This document shows positions 32,721 to 43,590 of a DNA stretch of 64,000 nucleotides, in pieces. A model generated the notes under the pieces. That model did not search any database, was not told the origin of the DNA, and worked only from the letters and a program-made list of their open reading frames with translations. Source of the stretch: [Phialemoniopsis] sp. UDSM-2020 (lineage: Eukaryota; Ascomycota; Sordariomycetes; Thyridiales; Thyridiaceae); the NCBI GenBank assembly GCA_018873225.1, contig JAEILZ010000005.1:1364001-1428000 (forward strand), written 5' to 3'. Positions within the stretch are counted from its first letter, which is position 1. The number at the start of each line of letters is the position of its first letter. The position numbers were made by a program, and so were the translations under genes.

Positions 32721-34058
32721 ATGACATCGGATCAGGCCCCGCCCAGCAAACCTCATCTCAAGCTCCTGGCATCCACCACAAACCCTGATGTAGATGACGA
32801 TACAGATGTGCCAGCCGACCAGGATGCCGCATATCTCAAGAGTGCTCAGTGGTAAAAGTTGCATATCTCATCGCATACATAGACAGGGGATGCTAACACA
32901 TTAGCTAGGACCGCCGACGGCACAACCCTAATCACGTCCTCATCAGACCTCCTCATTAGCAGCTATGTCCTGCCAGAGGACCTCCTGGACCCTAAAGACC
33001 AGCCTCTACACCTAGAGGCCCAAGGAAAGCTCGCTCTCCCAGAGCCCAGCAACGCCATCGCGCCGGCCCCTTACTTCTCCCTCGGCACGCCCTACACGCA
33101 GACCCTCCTCGTCGCCAGCCGCGACCACCCCCTCCAGCTCTACCATGCTCTTCCCGACCCGGCCCAGCCAGACCCCTCACTCTCCTCACAGCCCATAGCA
33201 TCCTACCCCCTGATCAAGCCCCAGACAGAAGAGTACCTGGCGCCCATGTCCATGCTCTGGCCCTCTCCGGGGACGCACTTCCTCACCGGCACCGCCAACC
33301 TGATCGCCTACTTCGACATCACGCGCACCGGCGAGGGCCCCTTGCTCCGCGTGCCCACCATCCCCTCCACGCGCCACATCCTCAAGGGCGGCGGCGTCGG
33401 CATGCGGGGCACCGTATCCGCGCTCTCGGCGCAGGTGCCGGACGAGAACGGCGGCAGCCTCGTGGCGGCCGGGACCTGGACGCGCTGGGTCGGCCTGTAC
33501 GACTTCGCCAAGGCCGGCGAGTGCGTCGCGACATGGGGCGTCGAACGCTCGGCCGAGGAGACGGCGACCGAGCAGTCGGCGTCCATCGGCGGCAGCGGCA
33601 TTCTGCAGACGATATGGAGCCCGTGCGGGCGTTACCTCATCGTCAATGAGCGCAAGTCCACCGGGATGCTGGTTTATGACGTCCGTGTGACTGGCCAGTT
33701 GCTGGGCTGGCTGGCGGGGCGCGATGCGGAGACCACGCAGCGGCTTAGCTGCGATGTGTATCCCGGTTCCGGTGACGGAGGGGGTTTCGAGGTCTGGGCG
33801 GGCACGCGCGACGGCTCTGCGAAAGTCTGGGAAGGGGTGGGTAGTCGAGAGGGCGCACACGAGCCGTCGTGGGATTGGAAACCTCACGACTCTGCTGTCG
33901 GGAGTACAGCAATGCATCCAAGCGGTTCTGTCGTTGCGACATGTGCGGGATCATGGACGTACTCTGACGACGACGACGGGCCCTATACAAGGACCATGGG
34001 CACCTCCGAACTCAGTGTTTGGGGTATTGGCTTGCCAGACTCGGAAGAAGCGACATGA
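32721..34058 (+). CDS. WD40-repeat protein of the SWT21 / TCAB1 (WRAP53) type
   Basis: Exons 32721-32851 and 32909-34058 (1,281 nt, 426 residues). After an acidic N-terminus the repeats run through SAQWTADGTTLITSSSD, YFDITRTGEG, RGTVSALSAQ..AAGTWTRWVGLYD, GILQTIWSPCGRYLIVNERKS, LVYDVRVTGQLLGWL and GTRDGSAKVW. The block G-hydrophobic-WSPCGRYL followed by a K/R-S-hydrophobic-DVR element and an R..QR segment is the hallmark of the WRAP53/Swt21 family, which acts in snRNA/telomerase RNA biology in animals and in splicing-linked functions in yeast. Nuclear RNP association is therefore inferred. It converges with the following gene, with 179 bp between stop codons. Confidence 0.75.
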
Positions 34059-34237
34059 GCCGGGCAAGAACTAAAGCTAGATTTGGTATTCAGCATGTCT
34101 ATGTCATCAAATCGTTGGACCATGGAGCTACATATCGCAGTGGTCAAGCTACAGTAAGTTACCCAAGCAAGATCATTATACGGTCTCATCCCCTGGCCAA
34201 CATTGCAACATTACCTCCTATCCTTCAGACATACTTA

Positions 34238-37066
34238 TTACTGCCACTTGGAATCAAGAGCATTACTAACTTTCTCCAGCACCTTCGTGCCTCCCAGCAT
34301 AGCCTCGAATCGCTCGCATCGCTCGGCGTGCGTCATGTTGACAAACCCCGTCAGACCGTATCGGCAGGGATCTCGTCCATCGCCTTCTTGGCCAGACTCT
34401 CTCAAGCTTTCCAAGACTGCTTGAGACGCATAGACATTCAGACCTGCCCTGCGAAGAAAGACTTCCCAGAAAGTCTCGATCTCTCGAATGTAGTGCCTGG
34501 TTTGCAGACCTTCTGTTGCGTGGTTGCATATGCACCAGGCTACCCAACCTGTCAGCGCCCTCTCGCCGCCGCCTACGTAGTACGCAATTACATTCGTGTC
34601 GAGTGTTGTCAGATACCCCTGGAATTCGGCAAAGGTGGTGGTGTCAGCAGAGCTCATTCCGCTCATACTCTCATCCTTGCTGTTCTCCGAGACAAGCACG
34701 ATGAGACGCTCATATCGGGCGGCCACGCGCTCGATCCGATTGCGTATCACCGATTGTCCGTTTGCGCCTGGGACTGGCTTCTGTCGGATGTTGACCATGG
34801 TGGTCAGGAGAACTCCAGTCACGGAAGAGATGGAAATGTCCGCCTCTGCCGCCAGAGGCGAAATGATTTCGGAGCGGCAAATTGATCCTGGAATCCACTG
34901 AGACGAATTGTGAGCATCATAGTCGCGGTCAAGCATCTCGATAGCGGGGAGCAGCTTCTCGAGCTGTCGTATGATCGTTCGTGGAAGGCTCAAGGAAACG
35001 ATAACTCTTGGCAGTTGGTCTGGAAGCTGCAAAGCCGGAGTGTAGACCGACATGCCTTGGGCCGGGTCACGCGCAGGTGCAACATTTGTACCGTCCCCCG
35101 TGTTAGTCTCTGGCATGCCATGTTCGAAACGCGGACGAGCGGTATCTGGCCGATCTCTGCGAGCCTTTTTGAGCCTCTTGGGCGCATGTAGATCAAGATA
35201 ATTATCGAGAAGGCGCCTGGCAATGGGGAGTCCGTCATCGAGCAGCATGCTAGGATTGTTGCTTGTGGCTCCTTCGCGTGTTAGGCCCTCGGATTTATTG
35301 CCATGTCCCATAGCTGGTGAAACCTCATCAGAAGCCCTCTCCTCCAGGGTTCTCTTCTTAGCTTGGACGAGCGCTACTAGGTCTCGTTTTGGCTTGGCTG
35401 TCGAGAATATGGGAGAAATATCCTCATCATCGTCGTACCGATCATCGCGCAATATGGCCAGTCCCTCCCGTTTCCAGACGTAGTCTGCACTTGTCGAGAC
35501 TCTCGAGCCGCTGGGCGTCGCCAGGAATTGATCAATACTGCTTTGTGGTGCTTTGTCAAGTGTCTCGGTGGGTTCAACATCCTTCACCGGCTTCCATACC
35601 ATGTTCAACTCGCTGGATTTGTCGCCAGGCCACTTGGGTAACTTGAATGCGCGCGGATCAGACGAGCACAGACACTTGAACATGGCCGAAGGGTCATTCC
35701 CAATTTTCATCCATTCCGGCTTTTCGATCGAGAGGTCGGTCACTGGTATCTTGACCCGCGGGATAGCGTCAATAGGATCAAGCTTCTCTTGTTCAAGTTT
35801 TCTCATCACAGTGGTTGCTGTGTCATGGAGCATTGTCTCGAATGGACATCCTTTGTCTCCGTCTAACAAGTCGCGTTGCATTTGCTCGTCAATACCATCC
35901 ATGGCATGCTTCGCAATGGAGGCGACAGCGTTTGTGGGATCAAAAATGCCAGCTGGATCAGTGTCGTCGTGGTCGAATTCGGGCCTCAGGGGAACTTCGA
36001 CTCGCAGATCTTCAGACTTGCTGCGCTCGGGCAGCGTGTTTGTCAATAGCTGGAGCGATGACAGATCGTCAGAGCAAAGTTCAGTTGGCGAGGTGATCAG
36101 AGTGCCAGGGTTAAAGATGTTTGCGTTGTCATACTTGTCGAACAGTGTATTCTCGACTTCTCTTATCTCGGCGCTCAGAGTTGAGCTGGAATCTGAAGGA
36201 ATTGGAACCAGGCACACATCTCCCTCGGGGACGAAGTAAATGTCCTCTTGGCGCATTGGGCTCAAAGGAGGCGTCATACGCTCGGTCCCTGGGGTCTGTA
36301 CTGTATGTTAGGTGTGTTCTGATCAAAGGAATGTAATCTATGGCGAGATTCTGACCTTTTTGAAATGGGTTTCGCGGTCAAGGAACCCTCGCTGCTTTTC
36401 ATCTGTCCAATTGTTCCTGAGATGTTCCGATATGCTGACTAGAACGTCTCTGGAAACATCGAATGTTTCTTCCATGATGGAATTCATCATATCCTGGGCA
36501 AATCTCTGATAAGAGCTTGGGAATTCGAGGCCCTCGTCACGCTCTGTATCCACTGGTTCAAGCGGGAAACGATGACTGTCAAGAGGCGCATGGAGTGTAG
36601 CGTCGATGTTGCGTCGTAGATCCTGTAGGTCCCTGCTCGGATCACCTTGCACCAGTGGCAGCTCGACTCTAAGATTCTTGTGAGCTCCGAAGCCAAGTGC
36701 TTGACGCTCAAGCCTGGTGAGTTTCTCAGGGCTGAGTTTTCGACAAGCAGCGTTGATCAACTTGGCCGATTGCTCACTCATGTCCCAAATGTCGCCGAGT
36801 TGTATCACCGGAGGGATCTCGAACCCCGGCAGAAAGGGTAGCTTCCCGTCCACGAAAGCTTCCGGTGGTGAAATACTCATGAAATCCACGATCACGTCGT
36901 TGATGTCGAGCAGAGGATCAATCTCGTAATCACGGGTCAGACCGTTCTCGCGAGCGTACTGGCATGCATCTTCCAAGGCGATGCGGCACTCGTGGGAGAG
37001 CTCATGCTGTTGCCCGCCCGCCAAGGCCTCCATGCGTTCGATGGCCTCGGGGATATTGGGACCCAT
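34238..37066 (-). CDS. XPF-fold protein resembling meiotic Zip2/SHOC1 (DUF7102-like)
   Basis: Exons in gene order: 37066-36356 and 36295-34238 (2,769 nt, 922 residues). The first two thirds are mostly polar with no recognisable domain. Residues 667-830 look like a degenerate XPF/ERCC4 nuclease-type fold: RVIVSLSLPRTIIRQL, AEADISISSVTGVLLTTM, RIERVAARYERLIVLVSEN, FAEFQGYLTTLDTNVIAYYVGGG. The catalytic ERKxxxD motif is absent. Residues about 845-922 form a putative double helix-hairpin-helix (FLRRAGLNVYASQAVLESL; YGLTGFVNMTHAERCERF). An inactive XPF-like domain plus HhH is the arrangement of the ZMM proteins Zip2 and SHOC1, which bind branched recombination intermediates. The assignment rests on pattern and order, not on a search. 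Confidence 0.55.
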
Positions 37067-37841
37067 TGTCGTAGTAGAGGGAGCATCGGCTCCGTCTCCC
37101 TCAAGTCCAAGGCCTCATGAGGGAGTGACAACAACACAGTAGAAGTGCTGACAGAATTGTCGTCCTAGGAGGGACAGACTGGGTCTTTGCGGACATATAA
37201 CTCCAGATTTATGGTGGAATAAGAATGAGGCTTCCGGCTGAAATTTTTCAACAGGCGTGGTGTTGTTCTATTAGATACAGCAGGAGCACAGATGTTCCAA
37301 GGGAAGGCGTGACCTCACCACCAGCCGATCATCAAGCACCAACAGAGAAGCACCACTAGAAACGCTGCCATCTTTTGAACGAAACTGGAATAAGTTCTGC
37401 TGGCTATCGGATCACTGTAGGAGGGATGTACGGACCAAGATGGCGAAGGCCTAAGCGCTAGGTTTCGAGCAGTGGAATCACCCATCGTCGACGGGTGCGA
37501 TAAAGCAGGTGTCCCATCCTTAGCATTTCTACACCGGATCACATACAAGTCAAAGGGCTTCACCACCATTTCGATTTCTCCAGTTGTACGTGTTGTAGAC
37601 AGAGTTTATATCCCTTTCATGCCTGCCAGTTACCCTGCAAAAAACATAACGCTAACATACACTGATCATGGGACATGATACTTCATCAAAGTCACATAAG
37701 ATTTCCCCATTTACACCAGGAACCCATGGAAAAGAAGACGTGTGTGAGACAGAGAAGAAAAAAAACCAAGAGGTAGAAGAGCTTGAAGATGCTATCCTAT
37801 CTTATGAACCCCCGTTGAAAACCCCCACCATACCGACTGAC
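37067..37841. other. Intergenic, 775 bp
   Basis: Upstream of the Zip2/SHOC1-like gene and 3' of the secreted protein gene. A/T-rich near 37600-37780. No gene supported. Confidence 0.45.
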
Positions 37842-39385
37842 TTAAACACCGAGGGCGCTGTTGAACGCATCAGCAGCAGCCTGGCCGGTAGCGGCCTGGG
37901 CAGCCTGGTCGGCGGCGTTGCAGGCGCTGACGGTGGCGTCGCTGGCCTTGCACTTGGAGCCGAGCTGGCTGCAGATGAAGCCCGAGATGACCTTGATGTT
38001 GAGCGCGGAGCCGTGGTTGAAGTCGGCGCTGTTGACGGGACCGAACGAGTTCTCCTTGCGGCCGTCGAGACCGGCGGCGAACTGGATCGAGGGGTCGGCG
38101 CACTCGCCAAAGTCGAGGCCGGCCTGGCGGAGCTTCTTGATGCGCTTGGCGGCACCACCGGCGGCGGCGGCGTCGCACTGCTTCTGCTGGTCCTCGCACT
38201 GCGCGGCGCCGCCCTCAAGCTGGCCCGAGTTGGCGGCGTTGGCGCACTTGTTGTGCTGGACGGAGCAGGAGCGCTGCAGGGCGGCACCGGCGTTGACGAA
38301 AGTCGATCCGTCGACGGAGAAGGGGCGCTTGGGGTCGGCGGCGGAGGAGACGACCGCGGGGGGAGCGCCGCCGAGAGTGCCAGTGAAGGTCTGGACGTTG
38401 ACGCCGGCGGTAGCGCTTCCACCGGCGGCGGCGTTGCCGGCGTTGGCGTTGTTGTTGGCAGCATTTCCGTTACCCTTGTTCGCCACAGCACCTCCAGCAG
38501 CTGGCTGGGAGGCGGCTGGGGCTGCTGCACAGTCTTGGAAGTCAGTCATGATGTTCAGCTGAGCTCGGACAGGACTCGCAACTTACCCGAAGCGTTGCCA
38601 GCATTGCCCTTGCCGGCGTTGGCATTGCCCTTACCGGCGTTGGCGTTCCCGCCAGCACCGACGGCCGCGGCGATCTCGGCCTCGGTGACGTCGGGAACCA
38701 GGAGGTTCTGGGTGTTGATGCACCCGTTCGGGTCATCAGCATCGTCGCAGGTGTTACCAGCGGCGGTGGGGTCACCGATCTAGCTTCCGTGTTAGTGATC
38801 AAGTCGGTAGGCATGGGTAAAGGCACAACTTACCTCGCCAGGGGCGAAGGTACCGGTGGCGATGGCCAGGTTGGGGTCAGCGCCGATGGAGGCCAGCTGG
38901 ACAGCGACATCAAGCGCAATCTGCTTGTTGCCGGCGGCCTCGGGGGAGGCGGGGTCCTGGTGCTGGGTGATGGCAGCAATCTCAGGGTTGACCGCGGTCT
39001 GGGTGCAGAGAACGCTAGCCAGGCCGACGCTACCGGTGTTGCGCTCGAGAGCGCGGAACTGGATGGCGGCAATCTGGCCAGCGAGGTCGTTGGCGGCCTT
39101 GGCGTTGGTGAAGGCCTGGTCGGCGACGATCTGCTGGAGGCAGTCGAGGTCCTGGACATTGGGCGCGCCCTCGGCGGCGGCCTTGTTTCCGAGCAGGGAG
39201 AAGATGGCATCCTGGATCTCGAGGGGGTTGTCCAACTTGAGGTTGGTGTTGACAATGTCGATGATGTCTTGGTGAGCGTGCTCCTGGGGCACCTCGCGCT
39301 TGGCCACCTTCCCGCCGAAGGTGAGCTCCCGAGCAGAGGTCATGCCCATCAGGGCGACCATGGCGGCCGTAGTCTGATACTTCAT
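37842..39385 (-). CDS. Secreted conserved fungal protein with Asn/Ala/Gly linker
   Basis: Exons in gene order: 39385-38834, 38779-38587, 38533-37842 (1,437 nt, 478 residues). Signal peptide about 1-18; a Lys-Arg pair at 29-30 (GGKVAKR) fits Kex2 processing. An N-terminal helical domain (about 31-184) is followed by DPTAAGNTCDDADDPNGC, then a low-complexity linker (about 225-300) with repeated GNANAGKGN-like units. The C-terminal domain begins at VQTFTGTLGGAPP and holds about ten cysteines (SCSVQHNKCANAANSG, QCEDQQKQC, FGECADPS, CSQLGSKCKAS, ACNAAD). This architecture is common in ascomycete secretomes but has no proven function; a cell-wall role is likely. Exons 1 and 3 carry long antisense open frames that are not genes. 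Confidence 0.8.
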
Positions 39386-42058
39386 GATGTCGTTGGTGAG
39401 AAACTTCGTAACGATCGATACACCTAAAAATGAATGCTGATTGTAATACAAGAGGGCCGGCCTAGCGGTTGATCGAATCGAAGATAAAAAAGAGCGTCAA
39501 GAAAGCAAGTTCACAGAACTAGACGAAAGAGAAAGAACGTAACCTTTGAGTGTGCAGACTGAAGTGAGAGACAAAAGAAACGACGATATCCAGGCGAGGT
39601 GTGGGCGTCTTATATACGGCATGAACAGGCCAAGCGCGGTCACTCAGATCATCGTCGTGAGTCCGTCCTGCCTTGAGCATAGACCCCTGGCAACCTCGCT
39701 AAGAGCTCCGTTCCGCAGATCGCAGCGGCCAGCCCCAGTGATGCGACAGCAGCGCCTGGTCGCTCTGGGCCGTCTCCCAGGGTGAGGCGGCATCGGCTCT
39801 GCTCCCAGCCGGAATGACGGCGCTACCACGAGATGCAAACAAGTTGACGGGCGGGAAGGAGTAGGCTAGAAGGGGTTGAAGATCTAGGGGCGTGTGTCAG
39901 TGTGCCAAGGGACGCCTGGGCCTGTCATGGGTGTGCCAGGCTTGTTCGATACCCCTGCCACGAGTGCGCAAAGAAGTAGCAAGAAATGCCCGCGTCCGTC
40001 TGGAACATGCATGTCAACCATGCCATCATCGGAGATGCTGGGTCGTTGACACGAACGACAGATCCGCTAGGGTTATCGGGACGGTATCCCACTTGGGACC
40101 GCCACCGCGGCAGCCAACCCGAAGTTCTGACGATGTCGACGTGCTTTGCTTTCAAGCCGATCTCGCCTTCTCGCGGAGTCTGAGAGGCCTTCTGCTCTCG
40201 CAACAAAAGAGTAATTCAAGATCATTAAATGCGCCAAATTCCCTCACTAGATGCTGCTTCATTTAGCAAGCTCAATCATACTTAGAGCACGGCGTTCTGG
40301 CAAAGAGCACAGGTCGAGCTACGCATCATCAGGCTCAACTTGCCTCTCTCGCAGGCCTGCTTCCTCACACTGCGTAGGGCGCTACGGGCTGAAGCGGGAC
40401 AGCAAAGCCAAGGCTTGATACGGTTGTGTTAGAGATGGGAATAGATCAGACGGGCGATGGTACAGCTCACGTCTCAACCACGCGGAGCCGCACGGAGCAA
40501 GCGCTGTGAGAGGTTGGAAGGGGCAGGGTTGGCGACCGGGGGGAGCACGGACGTGCTGGTTGGCAATAACACGCTCGATTCGGTAGCGCTACTTGCTCCA
40601 ATCTCCAAACGAAGGGGTGAAATGCGGGCCTTTTGCCCACTCGCTAAGTACCCAGTACCTTGTTCGGAGAATTCTTGTGACAGCCAGTGTCTCTGCTACG
40701 CAAAACGACCCCCCAACAACAGGAGCAAATGCAGTCTCGCGAGACGAACTCAGACCGTATTCTGAACGATGCCAAGCAGCCAATGCGCGCTGTCGTCTGT
40801 TCTTGCCTCGTCACGCATCTCGTGTCGGGCCAGGTGACATCTTTTCCATCGGAAAACCTGGGGTTTGCTGTCTGTCACATCTATCCCAGTCGAGACAAGA
40901 TGAAGGCGTCTTGTCACCCGAAGCGCCCTGGCAGATGTACACTTGGAGTTCGACATGTGTTCTAGATCATCTCAATTTAGATGGCCGTGTGTAGAAATGG
41001 CCGAGCAATTGTCTCAACACCGTCTTCGTGTTTAGGAAAGCTACGATGTATCTGTTGCTCATGCAGATGCAGCTGAACCTATGACGCCAGCAACGCCCAT
41101 GATCGTGACTGTCGGTTGCACATCCACGCATTGCAGCATCGTGCAAAACTCTCTTTAGCGGGTCATTGTTTACTCGGCCAGAGTTGTCAAGATCATGGAA
41201 CCTCACGATCAAAGGCCAGCATATGGCCCGTTTCACAGGCGATCATAGACAATGATGCTCTCGCCAGTGAGGTCGTGGGACTTCGCATAACGTCCATGTC
41301 CTACCAGCGCATCATAGTAAAGCATAGGCCAGGCAGACCGCTCATCGTGAATCGTTTACCGCCTATTCTGTCGTCACGGCATGACAGTCGTCGACGTTTG
41401 TGGCCTGCATGAACTGGTGGTTACACATTGGCCTCCGTGCAGGACTGCTCGGTGGCCAGTGCACTGGTCGCAGCCAGGCGATCACGGCTGCCCAAGCCTA
41501 TAACATGGTCGACTGCCACCGCCACCAACCTCAGAGATGTATTCTCTGGTTCCGGGCGGCCGGCAAGGTTTTAGACTCTTTATCCGGGCTCACCTGTGTC
41601 GCCGCATTGAGTTTCGTCCAAGTTTTGCCAATCCGGCCCCAGAACCGTCTGTACTCTGGTCGACATCAGGTGCCAAGCACTCATCTTAAAGCCCATCACG
41701 TCAATCATTGCCCAATCGAACCGGGAACTGTGAAAATAGAGACTGTATGTTGAGTGGTCGTTGGCTGTAGATTGTGTTAAGCTCCTCCCAGCGCACCTAC
41801 CGCCACCAGGGAGAAGCGGAAACGAGATCAGCGAAAGCGTCACGAGAGGAGGGAGAAACCACGTATGTAAAGACAATGTCTCGAATAATTTTTGATGCTC
41901 GGGTCTTTTGTACAAGGCACTGCCAAGAACACGTCTAAGAAATGCCAACCAAACAACAACTCTCCATCCAATGACGTCTAAAAGGGAAGTCTGTGGCTCA
42001 GCTGAGCAGAATATTGATCCTCACGACCTCTTACCCCCTACTCATACACCTCCAACGC
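39386..42058. other. Gene-poor stretch, 2,673 bp
   Basis: No frame longer than about 133 codons and none with a recognisable domain. No tRNA, rRNA or transposon protein seen. The left part is the promoter of the secreted protein; the right end is the 3' flank of the Rieske gene. A non-coding RNA cannot be excluded from sequence alone. Confidence 0.5.
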
Positions 42059-43099
42059 TTAACCGATAACGAGCTTGTCCTCCTCGGGGAAGTCGTAGGC
42101 GGGGATCTCGAGGTTGAGGGGAGCAGGGCCTTTCCTTATACGTCCGGAAATATCGTAGTGAGAACCGTGGCAGGGGCAGAACCAACCGCCGTAGTCGCCA
42201 GCCTCGCCGATGGGGACACAACCCAAGTGGGTGCAGACACCTAGGAGAAACACGAAATGTCAGCTACACAGGCCATGATTGCAATTTCTGCGCTGGATCG
42301 ATGGCGCGGTCCCGTCTACTGCTCAGGGCATGTCGAGAGAAACTTACCCAGCATGATAAGCCACTCGGGCTTCTGGACACGGTCGGCATCGGCCTGGGGA
42401 TCTCTTAATGACTGCACGTTGACCTTGTTGGCCTCCTCGATCTCGCCCTGGGTTCGGTGACGGATGAAGACGGGCTTGCCACGCCACTTGATGATGACCT
42501 GTTCCGGTTGTGATTAGAATCCTGTGGGCGCGTCGTAAACATCGAGCAGTAGGGAACTCACGTTCTTGCCCTCGGGAATGGCAGCGAGGTCGACCTCGAC
42601 CTTGGCCATGGCCAAGACATCAGCTGATGCGGACATGTTGACGAGGAACTCTGTAGGTGGCAACCGTTAGCATGGCCATTGACGACTGAAAACCTCTTCT
42701 CCCATATGCAACTGTAGCATAATCGATGCCATTGATCCTCCTCTTCCCTCCCAATGCCATGTGTTTGACCCATCCCCGCGTCTCGTCATCGAATTCTTTC
42801 TACTCACCCTGAATGGTAGACTTGGCACCGGCGGCCGAGATCGCGCCCATGGTGCCGACCATGAAGTACGAGATGAGCTGGTTCGTGTTGCCGGCCGTCT
42901 TGGAGATGTAGTGGCTGAAGTTGGGGATCTTGTTGCCCTTGCCCTCGCCGCCCTTGAAGGGGCTCGAGTAGCTAGCCGAGGCATCGCTGCGGGCGACGGC
43001 CGTGGTGCTCATGGCGCAGGCCGGGACGACGGACTTGCTGGCGGCGCACCGGGCGGCTGACCGCGCGAGCGTGCGGGAGGCGATCGTGAGGGGCGCCAT
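42059..43099 (-). CDS. RIP1: Rieske iron-sulfur subunit of the cytochrome bc1 complex
   Basis: Mitochondrial complex III subunit (Neurospora fes-1, yeast RIP1). Exons in gene order: 43099-42808, 42650-42562, 42498-42348, 42240-42059 (714 nt, 237 residues). An Arg/Ala/Ser-rich presequence is followed by a single membrane helix (about [20 protein letters not shown]). The 2Fe-2S ligands are C180 and H182 (CTHLGC) and C199 and H202 (CPCHGSHY); C185 and C201 form the conserved disulfide. PAPLNLEIP near the end completes the Pro loop. All four exons join in frame with good donors. Family assignment is secure. Confidence 0.97.
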
Positions 43100-43590
43100 G
43101 ACGGGACGACGTGGAAGAGTGGAGGAGGGTTGGAGGTTGGGTTCTCAATTGAGGCTGCGTCGGATCATGACCTGAGGTCTTTTCACTCGAGCTTGTTTGG
43201 AGTAGTAGCCGGGCGAATTGGCTGCTAAAAAATTCCTGACTGCCTGAGGCCAATGCGTCCAGCTTGAAATTGGGCTGGCGTGATTGGCCAGGGGCGCCAA
43301 TCGAGCTTGCCAATCACGTGGTGTCCCGGAAGTGCCCGGGCAAATGGCGACCAGGATGTTTCAATCGATGCATCCAACCCGCCCTGAGTGCTGGTCTTTG
43401 ACTTGTTGTTTGGGTTTCAACTGTGGTCAAACAGTCATAGAGCCGTTATACATTCTCATAACTTGAGTTCATCTAGTCTTGGACTTTTCAGTATTCTCTA
43501 GGGGTCTAATGTAACATGCCAAAGCACCTTCTACAGTCCTGACATTCCCGCTTATTTGATTGGTCGTTTGTTCGACAGCGCGTCCCGTTT
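43100..43590. other. Intergenic, 491 bp
   Basis: Upstream of the Rieske gene and 3' of DDB1. No gene recognised. Confidence 0.5.

Noticed and set aside
37668..38783. 371-codon forward frame rich in Gly/Val/Leu
   Set aside because: Antisense of the secreted protein exons 2-3; crosses their introns without splice logic.
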